A stretch of 64,000 nt of DNA, taken from contig JAJZEA010000010.1 in NCBI GenBank assembly GCA_021851335.1, positions 1 through 64,000 on the forward strand. Reading direction: 5' to 3'. The notes below the pieces were generated by a model that saw only the letters and a list, made by a program, of their open reading frames with translations, searched no databases and was not told where the DNA came from. Both the position numbers and the translations under genes were made by a program. Every line of letters begins with the position of its first letter. The stretch's first letter is position 1. This stretch comes from Acidobacteriota bacterium. GTDB lineage: Bacteria; Acidobacteriota; Terriglobia; Terriglobales; Acidobacteriaceae. Positions 55,887-64,000 of the stretch are shown piece by piece.

Positions 55887-56000
55887 GTTGGGGGTGGATG
55901 GGCGAGGAAGGCCACAGTCTGCGCGAGAAACTCGGCTTGCAAATCGATTAAGCAGGGACTATGATCCTGCTGCCTGCTGAAATCGATCTGGAGATTCCCT

Positions 56001-58553
56001 ATGCGTCTGCGCCCTGTCTTCGCCTGCTGGCCACTGTGCCTTTTGCTGATCACGCTGCCGGTGTTTGCTGCCGACCCGACCCTCTCGATGCACGTGACGG
56101 CGAAGGGATATCTGGATGGGGGCGGGGCAAGCGTGGTGTTGTATGACACGCCCTTCAGCCCGGTTTTCTTCGATCAGAAGAACTCCGCGCTGCAGATCAT
56201 CCTGCATGACAATCGGATCGCGACGAACGGGAGTCTGCGGCTTTTGGCGACGCCGGAGCAGTGGGATGTGATCCCGACGATCGTGGCACACCATGCGGAT
56301 CAGGCGCATGACAGGCTAACGGCGGATCTGGCTTATCCCAAGTACAAGCTGAGTTATCACGTGATCGTGACGCCGGAAGCGGGCGGCTTTCGCGTGACGG
56401 TCAATCTGGATCAGCCGCTGCCGACGACGCTGGTGGGCCGAGCCGGTTACAACCTGGAGTTTGTGCCGACCACCTATCAGGACAAGCCGTATGCGATCGA
56501 CGACCAGAAGTTTGGCGTGATGCCGCGCTATCCGGAAGATCGCATGACAACTGTGCCGCCGAAACCGGGAGATCCCAAACGCGTCTGGTATGTAGAGCAG
56601 TGGCACCAGACCGAGGGGTATACCGAGCCGCTTCCTTTTGCATCGGGAACGAGGGTGACGCTGGGCGTGAACGATCCGCTGAATCGCATCACGGTGACCT
56701 CGGACAGCGGACCCATTGGCATTTTTGACGGTCGAGACAAGGCTCAGAATGGTTGGTTTGTTTTGCGCACACTGGTTGCCGCAGGCAAGACCGACAACGC
56801 CATCGTGTGGCACATCCGCCCGAACTACATTCCGGGGTGGACACGTCCGCCTGTAATCGAGCATAGCCAGGCCGGGTATGCATCTGCGTTTGAGAAGCAG
56901 GCGATTCTTGAACTGGATCCAAACTTTCAGGCTCCGCAGACGGCGAGCCTGCTGCGATTGGGCGAAGACGGAAACTATCACAGTGTCTTCACTGGGCCAG
57001 TGAGTGCGCCACAGCCGTGGCTACGCTATGTTTACGCCAAATTTGATTTTTCTTCGGTGAGGGAGCCGGGCCTGTACGTGATTGAATACGCTGGTCAGCG
57101 CAGCGATGTTTTTCCAATTGCCCAGGACGTCTATGACAAGACCTGGCAGACGACTCTGGATGGCTTCCTGGCGGTGCAGATGGATCATGTCTCGGTGCGC
57201 GACGGCTACCATGAATGGCACGGCGTGGCGCATCTGGACGATGCTCGACAAGCACCGCCAAATACCCCGCACTTCGACGGCTATCGGATGGGTCCGGATA
57301 CCTATTCACCGTTCAAGCCCGGCGAGCATATTCCTGGCTTGAATGTTGGCGGATGGTACGATGCCGGGGACTACGACAATGACGATTATGGGCAGTATGC
57401 GACGCTGCAAAACCTTTCGCTGGCCTACATGACATTTCACCCGAAGTGGGATGAACTGATGGTGGACGAAAAGGCGCGCACGGTGGAGATGCATCGACCG
57501 GACGGAGTGCCCGACATGGTGCAGCAGGTGGCCCACGGAGCGCTGCAACAACTGGCACAGATTCACGCCTTTGGACATCCGATTGTGGGGATACAGTCGG
57601 CATGGCTCACGCAGTACACGTTTGTGGGCGATGCGGCTTCGCAGACGGATAATCTGCTCTACGATCCGAAACTGGGTCCGGATGAGCGCAAGGACGGCTA
57701 CTCGGGCAAGCCGGATGATCGCTGGGCGTGGACGGGCTACACGGTCTTCAATCAGTACGGAGCAGCGGCGTCACTGGCGGCTGCTTCGCGCGTGCTGAAG
57801 GGGTGGAACGATCCGCTGTCGAAGGAATGCCTGGAGGCCGCAATCAAGCTCTGGAACGATCAGCAGACGCATCCGGCGCCAAATCCGATGCGACCCGGCT
57901 TTGCAAGATTTGGCGGGCTGGACTGGTCGGCAGCGCTGGAGCTGATGATTGCGACGAATGGGGCGCAACCGTACAAGCAACGGGTGGAGCAACTCTTCCC
58001 GGAGATGCTGAAGCAGATGGGTTTCCGCGGATGGACGGCGGTGCGCGCGCTGCCGTATCTGGACGCGAGCTACAAGGCGCAGTTCCGCACGGCGCTGATT
58101 GCGTGGCTGCCGCAGATGAACAAGCAGATGGAGGCAACGCCGTTCGGAGTTCCACCGGCGCGATCGGACTGGGGTGGCGCCGAACAGGTTGCCAACTTCG
58201 GGACGGAGATGTACTTTCTGCATGAGGCATTTCCCGATGTTGTCGGAGCGGAATCTACGCTGCGCGCCGCGAACTATCTGCTGGGAACTCACCCGGTGTC
58301 GAGCGAATCGTACATTGCCGCAATTGGCACCGACTCGCGAAAACACACGTACTCGAACAATCGTGGCGACTACTCGTATCTTCCCGGCGCGATGATTCCT
58401 GGCTATGTGGTCATCAAGCCTGATTTTCCTGAATGCATGACGGACTGGGGCATGCTTTGGTTTGAGCACGAGACGACGGTCTCCGCAGCGAGTAGCTGGG
58501 TGCTGGTGGCCAACGCAGCCGAGGCGATCGTGAAGGAGAAGACGAAAGAATAG
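56001..58553 (+). CDS. GH9-family glycoside hydrolase (endoglucanase-like)
   Basis: An 850-residue exported enzyme. Signal peptide to about A24; an N-terminal region of about 260 residues without a recognised domain; an Ig-like CelD_N domain (about 284-375, ending LYVIEYAGQRSDVFPIAQDVY); then the (alpha/alpha)6 GH9 domain with GGWYDAGDYDN (450-460), whose two Asp are base and nucleophile-water ligands, and a C-terminal part (THPVSSESYIAAIGTDS, NRGDYSYLPGAMIPGYV, CMTDWGMLWFEHETTVSAAS) with the catalytic Glu region. It should cleave beta-1,4-glucan in the periplasm or outside. Confidence 0.92.
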   Translation: MRLRPVFACWPLCLLLITLPVFAADPTLSMHVTAKGYLDGGGASVVLYDTPFSPVFFDQKNSALQIILHDNRIATNGSLRLLATPEQWDVIPTIVAHHADQAHDRLTADLAYPKYKLSYHVIVTPEAGGFRVTVNLDQPLPTTLVGRAGYNLEFVPTTYQDKPYAIDDQKFGVMPRYPEDRMTTVPPKPGDPKRVWYVEQWHQTEGYTEPLPFASGTRVTLGVNDPLNRITVTSDSGPIGIFDGRDKAQNGWFVLRTLVAAGKTDNAIVWHIRPNYIPGWTRPPVIEHSQAGYASAFEKQAILELDPNFQAPQTASLLRLGEDGNYHSVFTGPVSAPQPWLRYVYAKFDFSSVREPGLYVIEYAGQRSDVFPIAQDVYDKTWQTTLDGFLAVQMDHVSVRDGYHEWHGVAHLDDARQAPPNTPHFDGYRMGPDTYSPFKPGEHIPGLNVGGWYDAGDYDNDDYGQYATLQNLSLAYMTFHPKWDELMVDEKARTVEMHRPDGVPDMVQQVAHGALQQLAQIHAFGHPIVGIQSAWLTQYTFVGDAASQTDNLLYDPKLGPDERKDGYSGKPDDRWAWTGYTVFNQYGAAASLAAASRVLKGWNDPLSKECLEAAIKLWNDQQTHPAPNPMRPGFARFGGLDWSAALELMIATNGAQPYKQRVEQLFPEMLKQMGFRGWTAVRALPYLDASYKAQFRTALIAWLPQMNKQMEATPFGVPPARSDWGGAEQVANFGTEMYFLHEAFPDVVGAESTLRAANYLLGTHPVSSESYIAAIGTDSRKHTYSNNRGDYSYLPGAMIPGYVVIKPDFPECMTDWGMLWFEHETTVSAASSWVLVANAAEAIVKEKTKE

Positions 58554-58626
58554 GCGAATTTCGGGGGGGACGATCGGCACGCGGTCAGCGGCGTGACAAC
58601 CCGGAGATGTTGCGTACAATTTCAAG

Positions 58627-58890
58627 ATGCATGAAGTGATCCTTTATACGCGCCAAGGCTGCCACCTGTGTCATGTTGTCCAGCAGACGCTGCAAGAGAT
58701 GGAAGCCACAGCCGACTTCCGTTGGCAGCTCATCGACATTGACACCGATCCTGTGCTGCGAGAGCGTTTCAACGAGGAGGTGCCAGTCGTCTTCATCGAC
58801 GGGCGCAAGGCTTTCAAATATCACATGGAGCCGCAGCAGTTTCTGCGTGTGCTTGCCGGTCGAACGCCTCAGGAGCAGGCGGCTCGGTAA
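58627..58890 (+). CDS. Glutaredoxin-family protein
   Basis: An 87-residue thioredoxin fold with active site C12-H-L-C15 (YTRQGCHLCHVV) and the cis-Pro loop EVPVVFIDGRKAF. This is the DUF836/NrdH-like group, reducing disulfides in the cytosol. Start ATG at 58627. Confidence 0.88.
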   Translation: MHEVILYTRQGCHLCHVVQQTLQEMEATADFRWQLIDIDTDPVLRERFNEEVPVVFIDGRKAFKYHMEPQQFLRVLAGRTPQEQAAR

Positions 58891-58952
58891 TGGGTGAGAT
58901 CGAGCCACCCGAGGCCCGCGGTGCGGACGCTCCAGGGCGGCTTGAGCGTTGC

Positions 58953-59549
58953 TCACCCCGCGGCCACTCGATCTTCCTGCTCGGCACGCGCTGCGCGCCA
59001 GTCATGCAGGCCAAAGATTGCCATCACCACAAATATCGCCGAGAGGACAGCCGTGACGTATGCCTGCTTCCAGGCGTACTCCACGATGTAGGTCAGATCG
59101 ACGGCAATCCACAGCGTCCAGTTGGCCATGTACTGCTGCGCCTCCCACACTGTGCCTACCAGGCTGAACGCTGTGAGAGCCGCATCCAGCCACGGCAGCG
59201 CTGCGTTTGTCCAGTGCTGCATTCCCACGGCAAGCGCTACCGTCATCGCCATGCCCGCTGCCAGGCTGATCGACAGAAACAGAGGCTGCATCCGCCGGAC
59301 CACCAGCGTTCCTTCGCTTTGCAGACCTAGCTGCCACTTGACCCAGCCATACACACCGCATACGGCAAAAACCACTTGCAAAAGCATGTCCGAATAGAGG
59401 TGAATCTCGCGAAAAAACTCGCCATACAGAAGGCTCGCGAGAATCGTTACCGGCCACGCACTCAGGCGCCGCTTCATCGAGAGCCAGACACTCCCGATAC
59501 TCAGCAGCGCTGAGACGCACTCGAGCGGCGACAGCGTCCACCAGCTCAT
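58953..59549 (-). CDS. pnuC: PnuC-family vitamin-precursor transporter
   Basis: A 198-residue membrane protein with about seven helices. The segments WWTLSPLECVSALLSIGSVWLSMKRRLSAWPVTILASLLYGEFF, QVVFAVCGVYGWVKW and ANWTLWIAVDLTYIVEYAWKQAYVTAVL are typical of PnuC, a facilitator for nicotinamide riboside; relatives carry thiamine or riboflavin. Its start overlaps the end of the kinase-like gene by 4 bases (ATGA), so the two products are made together and transport is probably trapped by phosphorylation. Confidence 0.92.
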   Translation of the reverse strand: MSWWTLSPLECVSALLSIGSVWLSMKRRLSAWPVTILASLLYGEFFREIHLYSDMLLQVVFAVCGVYGWVKWQLGLQSEGTLVVRRMQPLFLSISLAAGMAMTVALAVGMQHWTNAALPWLDAALTAFSLVGTVWEAQQYMANWTLWIAVDLTYIVEYAWKQAYVTAVLSAIFVVMAIFGLHDWRAARAEQEDRVAAG

Positions 59550-60727
59550 CGATCACCCTCTGCCCACGCCTGCATCCAGTCCATCATCTGTCTTCCTTCT
59601 GCCGTCTCGAACCACTGGCAATGGCCCACAAAATACTCTTGCCAGGCGACCTGAGCGCGCGCTTCGTCGCGTAACACTGAGAGGAAATACTCTGTCTCTG
59701 ACAAGGCAAACTCACAGTGCACCACGGGCAGCATGGCGGCTATCGCCCTGCGCTCGTGCGTGGTCAGTCGCACCTCCTCTTCATATCCGGCGAGCAGCGC
59801 TGATGCCTGCTCCAGATTGGCCTGCACGCGCCCGCTCAAACTGAGCCAGTCAACGATGCTGCGTTCGAGCGCAGTAGCCACATCATGCGCCGCGCACGTC
59901 CGGTCCGCCAAACCAAAGTCGATGACCGCAGTGACGCGCGCATCCACGCTCTCGCCGGACCACATGAGATTGGATCCGTGCCAATCGTTCTGCGTCCACA
60001 GCGGCTGTAGCGCCTGGCCTGCCGTGAGCAAACCCTGCCGCTGCATACGATCATGATGCGGCACAAACCAACGGGCAAAATCCGCCTCGGCATTGCGCGC
60101 GCTCAACCACTCCGCCAACACGGGCCTCGCAGCCAGATACGCACGGAACGCCGCCGTTGCATGGGTGGCTGGAATCAGCGAAAAACTTGTTACGAGCGGA
60201 GCCATGCTCCGCGCAGGCGCGGCAAATTCACGCGCCGCAATATGCAACTGCCCCAATGCGATGCCCGCTGCACGGGCGTGTTGCATACAAAGATAGGGCG
60301 TCCACGACATTGCCTGCGCATATAGATCACGACCGGGCGCAATCGAAAACACCTCGCAGACCCACTCGGCACGCTCGACTGCGGTCTGCCCGTTGCGCGT
60401 TTGCAGCGGAGCCATCACCAGAGGCGTTCTGGCTGCCAGCCACTCCGCGAAGCGATGTTCTTCCGCAAGCCACGCTGCTTGACGAACGGCATGACTATGG
60501 CGCTTGACAAAGACGGATGCTTCCCTGGCGCGCACACTGGCCGCGGCAGAAAACGGCCTGGGACTGACGGCTGTAATCTCAACGACACGACCTACGCCGT
60601 CGTATTCGCGCAGAAGATCGTCCACCTCTTCCGACGTCCATGCGGGCCAGTCCCGGTCAGTCCATGCGCCATCCAGCCCATGCACACGGTGCGCAGAATC
60701 CCTGGCGTTCATCGCTTCGCGAATCAT
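59546..60727 (-). CDS. APH-fold kinase partnered with PnuC
   Basis: A 393-residue aminoglycoside-phosphotransferase-fold protein. The catalytic loop is LWTQNDWHGSNLMWSG, with Asp and the metal-binding Asn kept and the usual preceding His-Gly changed; the metal loop is VTAVIDFGLAD. This fold includes thiamine, choline, homoserine and ethanolamine kinases. The ATG at 60727 shares one base with the upstream stop (TGATG), and its stop overlaps the pnuC start, so it links the M1-like gene and the transporter. A vitamin-precursor kinase such as for thiamine or nicotinamide riboside is an inference from context. Confidence 0.85.
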   Translation of the reverse strand: MIREAMNARDSAHRVHGLDGAWTDRDWPAWTSEEVDDLLREYDGVGRVVEITAVSPRPFSAAASVRAREASVFVKRHSHAVRQAAWLAEEHRFAEWLAARTPLVMAPLQTRNGQTAVERAEWVCEVFSIAPGRDLYAQAMSWTPYLCMQHARAAGIALGQLHIAAREFAAPARSMAPLVTSFSLIPATHATAAFRAYLAARPVLAEWLSARNAEADFARWFVPHHDRMQRQGLLTAGQALQPLWTQNDWHGSNLMWSGESVDARVTAVIDFGLADRTCAAHDVATALERSIVDWLSLSGRVQANLEQASALLAGYEEEVRLTTHERRAIAAMLPVVHCEFALSETEYFLSVLRDEARAQVAWQEYFVGHCQWFETAEGRQMMDWMQAWAEGDR

Positions 60728-62742
60728 CACTCGTTGTCCGGCCGTTTGTATGGCTTGCGCAGATAGAGTCGGGCTTCGTTGAGCGCACCCTGAGTATTGT
60801 CGTTGGTCTGAATCGCCTGTCGATACTCGTTGACCGCGCGCTCACGCTGTCCTGTCACATCAAAAATCTTGCCCAGTTGAATATGACTCCAGACCTCTGT
60901 CCACGATGGTTCGTCGTCTCCACGCAGGGCATCGCGAAATGCGTTGGCGCTGCCCTGATAGTTCTTTTCTGTGAACAGGGTTGCACCAATCCGATAGCTT
61001 GCCAGCGAGCTTTGAGGATTCGCTTGCAGCGCCTTTTGAAATTCTCCGAGTGCGCCGTTCAAATCGCCCTGCGCGGCCAGTTGCTGGCCGCGCAGAATTG
61101 CCGCTCGCACCTGCAAATCCGGAGTATTCTTGAGCACCCAATTGTCCGGATCGATCTCGATGTGCCGCGGCCTGCCAAAGGTATCGACTACGTACTGCGT
61201 CTCTGTGCCTACCACGTCAATGCGCTCATTGGACGTCTTGCCATCCGTCTCAATCCGTAGTTCCACCGGCATGTTGAACAGGTCAAGGTCTTGATGAATC
61301 TGCCCGATTGTGCGAAATCCCTTGCCATTTCCCAGACGATAGACCGCGTACTTGTCTTCAAAGTTCGGCTCCCCGGTGCCATCGATCCACTGCGAAAAAA
61401 ATGGCGTGAGATTCTTTTGGCTTACCTGCTCTGCCACTTTTTCCAACTGCCCGGATCGAATCGAGTTGTCTGTGTACTGGCTGAGCGCTCCGCGCAAAAT
61501 CTGTCGGAAGACGGCATCGCCCACCTCCCAACGCAGCATGTGAAAGACCATCGCGCCCTTTTCCAGTGTCATGGACTGAAACTGCGGGGCAAACGCGCCC
61601 AGCCGTCCCGCAGCCGACAACGGGGTGGTGTCATAGGCGATGGCTCCCGCGGCGATGTCGTTGACGGCACGCTCGAGGGCAGTCCTTCCGCTTTCGTTCT
61701 CCACATACATCAGCTCGGCATACCGCGCCATTCCGTTGGTGATCCACGCATCATTGAGGCTCGCCGGACTCACTTCCGAACCCCACCACTGATGGGCCAG
61801 CGTATTCGCCATCAACCGCGCGCCCGCGCTGTCGGTCAGGTGCGCACCCATGATGACGGCCATTTCCGGCGCCCAGAATGCCGGCAGCGTATCGTTCGGC
61901 AGCTCCACAACATTCATGCGGCCTGACTCTGGCTGCCCAAAGGCGGTGGTGAAAAAATCCATCTCACGCGCCGCAATCTCCGCCACTCCATTGGCCTGCC
62001 CCTGGTGCGCTACGGTTGCGTACGCCTTCACGTTCGCTGCCGAGTTTGCCGTGGCCGGATCCACAAACCTTCCTGCCACCACGGTTCCGGGGAATCCAGG
62101 CTTCGACCAGTTGAAGTCGTACTCGGTTCCCGGCTTTCCATCCTGCAATGGAATCTGCCTGACACCGGTGCTGCCGCTGGCGATCACCCGCTCGCCCTGC
62201 GGAACCTGCACATGCAGCTCCATGGTGAAGCGATCCGTGAGATAGCCGGTTGTCGGAAACCATCGTGCCGGATAGAGCAGATACGTGATGGGGTCTCCAA
62301 TCGCTGCCAGCTTCAATCCCTCGACCGGCCCGTCTTCACTGCCAGTGATCTTGCCCGAATAGACAAACGTCCAGTGGAGGGGCTTCTCGCCGGGCGCCGT
62401 CGCCGGCACAATCCGAAGATTCCCATCCGTCGTCCGTTCTCCTGTGAGCACTGCGCCTGAATCATCGGTGATGCTTGTAATCTTCAACGCCGGATGCAGA
62501 CCGAAGGTCACAGCGTCGGCGCCCTCCGGAACGGTAAACGTGACGACGGCTGTCGCCGTCATCGTATGCGCTGCCGGGTCCAATTCCAGATCGATCCGAT
62601 AGCCCTGGACACTCAATGCGCGGCGCGTAGACCTAGGCTCGAAGTTCGATCCGATATCCTGCCCCCGCGCAACCAGCGAGAAGCAGGCGCAGACAAGCAC
62701 CGCGCCGCCAATGATCGTCTTCGCGTTTGCTTTTAGCCTCAT
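60727..62742 (-). CDS. M1-metallopeptidase-like protein lacking the zinc site, with TPRs
   Basis: A 671-residue exported protein. Signal peptide MRLKANAKTIIGGAVLVCACFSLVARG; M1 N-terminal beta domain (YRIDLELDPAAHTMTATAVVTFTV); a catalytic-like domain; and tetratricopeptide repeats near 540-660 (AILRGQQLAAQGDLNGALGEFQKALQANPQ, AFRDALRGDDEPSWTEVWSHIQLGKIF). The HExxH zinc motif is replaced by NTLAH (313-317) and the downstream NEGx Glu by TNGM (335-338), and no GAMEN is seen. The fold should be present without peptidase activity. ATG at 62742 follows AGGTG; a GTG at 62766 is in frame. The start overlaps nothing; the stop overlaps the kinase gene. Confidence 0.9.
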   Translation of the reverse strand: MRLKANAKTIIGGAVLVCACFSLVARGQDIGSNFEPRSTRRALSVQGYRIDLELDPAAHTMTATAVVTFTVPEGADAVTFGLHPALKITSITDDSGAVLTGERTTDGNLRIVPATAPGEKPLHWTFVYSGKITGSEDGPVEGLKLAAIGDPITYLLYPARWFPTTGYLTDRFTMELHVQVPQGERVIASGSTGVRQIPLQDGKPGTEYDFNWSKPGFPGTVVAGRFVDPATANSAANVKAYATVAHQGQANGVAEIAAREMDFFTTAFGQPESGRMNVVELPNDTLPAFWAPEMAVIMGAHLTDSAGARLMANTLAHQWWGSEVSPASLNDAWITNGMARYAELMYVENESGRTALERAVNDIAAGAIAYDTTPLSAAGRLGAFAPQFQSMTLEKGAMVFHMLRWEVGDAVFRQILRGALSQYTDNSIRSGQLEKVAEQVSQKNLTPFFSQWIDGTGEPNFEDKYAVYRLGNGKGFRTIGQIHQDLDLFNMPVELRIETDGKTSNERIDVVGTETQYVVDTFGRPRHIEIDPDNWVLKNTPDLQVRAAILRGQQLAAQGDLNGALGEFQKALQANPQSSLASYRIGATLFTEKNYQGSANAFRDALRGDDEPSWTEVWSHIQLGKIFDVTGQRERAVNEYRQAIQTNDNTQGALNEARLYLRKPYKRPDNE

Positions 62743-62861
62743 GCGATCACACCTGTCCCCGCGCACTTACCCTTGTCTTTCCTTTCTGAGTTGTCACCCT
62801 TGAATAGGATCAACTTTTTCTCGTGCATCCTTCGTCCCTTTTGCGTGGCGCGCTCTGAGGC

Positions 62862-62964
62862 AAGTGTGGCATGCAGCTATCGCCACACTTCAAGAAAAGG
62901 CTCCTCGAAGGCATCCACAACATTCCATGGCCCGATCACCCGCCTGATGCGATAGCTTCATGCC
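62862..62964 (-). promoter_or_regulatory. Leader with mutually exclusive inverted repeats ahead of the M1-like gene
   Basis: GGCATGCAGCTATCGC (62868-62883) pairs with GCGATAGCTTCATGCC (62949-62964) at 15 of 16 positions. AAGTGTGGC (62862-62870) pairs perfectly with GCCACACTT (62882-62890). The two stems share bases, so only one can form. They lie in the minus-strand leader between lpxB and the M1-like gene, as an attenuator or riboswitch might. The downstream U-run expected of a terminator is missing. Confidence 0.4.
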
Positions 62965-62978
62965 AAGCCTCATTGCAC

Positions 62979-64000
62979 TTATGCTAAAGTCTCTGCAACC
63001 ACCTCTGCCACTCGCTGGATTGCGCCTTTTTCCGAATTTCGATCCGGGCGCAATTTTGCTCCCACTTCTTTCAACTCTCGCATCATCTGCTCACGCGCAG
63101 CCGAATTTTGCATGAGTGGTCGAAGATGTTTGACGACGGACTCTGCCGTGTAGTCATCCTGGATCAGTTCTGGCACCAGGCGCTTATCCGCCACCAGATT
63201 CGCCATGGCCACATGGGGCACTTTTACCACCTGGCGGGCGATTGCATAGGTCAATCGGGAGACCTTGTAGACCACCACGAACGGATTGCCGATCAAAGCC
63301 GCTTCGACCGTTGCCGTTCCGCTGGCCACGACGCTGGCGCGCGCAAAATGCAGTGTGCCCCGCGCATCGTCGACCAGGCGAACGCGTTTGTCCATGCCTG
63401 CGTTCTTGACCATTGCCTGCGTCCGTTCGACGTCTGCGGCAGAGAGCGTGGGCGCAAGCGGCAGCACAAACTCGGTCCGCTCATCCGCCATGCTTGCGGC
63501 GGCGCGCAGCATCTCGGGCAGATTGAGCCGAATCTCCCGGGCGCGACTTCCGGGCAGCAGGCCGATCCAGGATTTTTCCGCGTCGAGACCATGCTGCGCC
63601 GCAAAGTGAGCGCGCGTCTCCGCTGGCAGAGGCATCTCCGCGAGCGGATGCCCCACAAACTCCGCCAGCACTCCGCGCTCACGATAAAAATTTTCCTCGA
63701 AAGGAAAGATCACCAGCATCCGATCCACGAACCGCCTGACGCTGTGAATTCGATGCTTTTTCCATGCCCACAACTGCGGACTGACAAAAAAGATTACGGG
63801 TACGCCCATGCCATGCAGCGTCTCAGCCAGCTTGAGATTGACATCGGGAAAATCAATCAGCACCGCGGCTGCCGGTCGACGTGCGCGAATCGCAGCCTGG
63901 AGTTTTCGATACTCGCGATAGATATGCGGCAGATGCCGAATCACCTCGGTGATCCCCATCACCGCGACATCCTCGCTGCGGACCACGCGCTGCATGCCCA
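62979..64000 (-). CDS. lpxB: Lipid-A-disaccharide synthase, cut by the window edge
   Basis: The C-terminal 340 residues of LpxB, which joins UDP-2,3-diacylglucosamine and lipid X into lipid A disaccharide at the inner membrane. Segments IDFPDVNLKLAETLHGMGVPVIFFVSPQLWAWKKHRI, FPFEENFYRERGVLAEFVGHPLAE, GLLPGSRAREIRLNLPEMLRAA, and ASGTATVEAALIGNPFVVVYK are family signatures. The reading frame is open to the edge (GMQRVVRSEDVAVMG), so the start is outside. Presence of lpxB shows a lipid A-bearing outer membrane. Confidence 0.95.
   Translation of the reverse strand, partial: GMQRVVRSEDVAVMGITEVIRHLPHIYREYRKLQAAIRARRPAAAVLIDFPDVNLKLAETLHGMGVPVIFFVSPQLWAWKKHRIHSVRRFVDRMLVIFPFEENFYRERGVLAEFVGHPLAEMPLPAETRAHFAAQHGLDAEKSWIGLLPGSRAREIRLNLPEMLRAAASMADERTEFVLPLAPTLSAADVERTQAMVKNAGMDKRVRLVDDARGTLHFARASVVASGTATVEAALIGNPFVVVYKVSRLTYAIARQVVKVPHVAMANLVADKRLVPELIQDDYTAESVVKHLRPLMQNSAAREQMMRELKEVGAKLRPDRNSEKGAIQRVAEVVAETLA

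Noticed and set aside
62743..62978. nadA-type NAD riboswitch upstream of the cluster with pnuC
   Set aside because: The position was suggestive, but I could not find the conserved core of that motif; only unclassified inverted repeats are claimed.

Overview
The window is visibly GC-rich bacterial chromosome and reads like an Acidobacteriota genome, probably Acidobacteriaceae/Terriglobia. This is an inference from the gene repertoire (GH3 and GH9 glycosidases, a DUF481 porin-like protein, QueE, LpxB, an M1-like TPR protein, repeated intergenic hairpin units); no rRNA is present to prove it.

Left part, 1-24,318: most of an integrative and conjugative element (ICE) whose right end sits at the 3' end of a tRNA-Asn gene (24,244-24,318). 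From that end inwards it carries a tyrosine integrase, an excisionase-like HTH protein, a divergent LysR regulator, an unknown 298-aa membrane-associated protein, and then a long minus-strand transfer region: trbC/virB2, trbD/virB3, trbE/virB4, trbG/virB9, trbI/virB10, a lipoprotein, trbJ/virB5, trbL/virB6, trbF/virB8, ssb, virB11, two small proteins, a hairpin-rich candidate oriT, an accessory protein, a TraD-type coupling protein and a MobF relaxase. The relaxase is interrupted by an in-frame stop. Beyond it lie a DUF1016/YhcG-type nuclease with a frameshift and a large COG1002/MmeI-like DNA methyltransferase, probably defence or modification cargo. The left end of the element is outside the window. 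LysR-type boxes (ATAG-N7-CTAT) occur both in the int/LysR intergenic region and ahead of the transfer operon, suggesting that one regulator links excision and transfer.

Right part, 24,319-64,000: chromosomal backbone. It holds pgsA; an orphan GvpL/F-family protein; a tail-anchored protein with DPR repeats; a cytochrome P450 and a sugar porter; a DUF481 outer-membrane protein and a GH3 beta-xylosidase/glucosidase with PA14 domain; queE and a MoaB/MogA protein; the dTDP-rhamnose genes rfbA-rfbC-rfbD with a Nudix hydrolase; and pyrG. Next comes a roughly 1-kb non-coding region with a perfect G/C palindrome and a 110-bp tandem repeat, then a frameshifted acyltransferase-3 gene, thrS, adenosine deaminase and an APC-type amino-acid permease that seems to start at a non-AUG codon. 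The last stretch contains a UvrD/PcrA helicase with an unusual insertion, a LOG-family protein, an exported Gfo/Idh oxidoreductase, gamma-glutamyltransferase, GH9 cellulase, a glutaredoxin, a three-gene overlapping cluster (M1-like protein lacking zinc ligands, APH-fold kinase, PnuC transporter), and lpxB running off the edge.

Three genes carry apparent single-site lesions (a stop in the relaxase; one-base deletions in homopolymers in the YhcG and acyltransferase genes). Sequencing error and real decay cannot be separated from the sequence alone.
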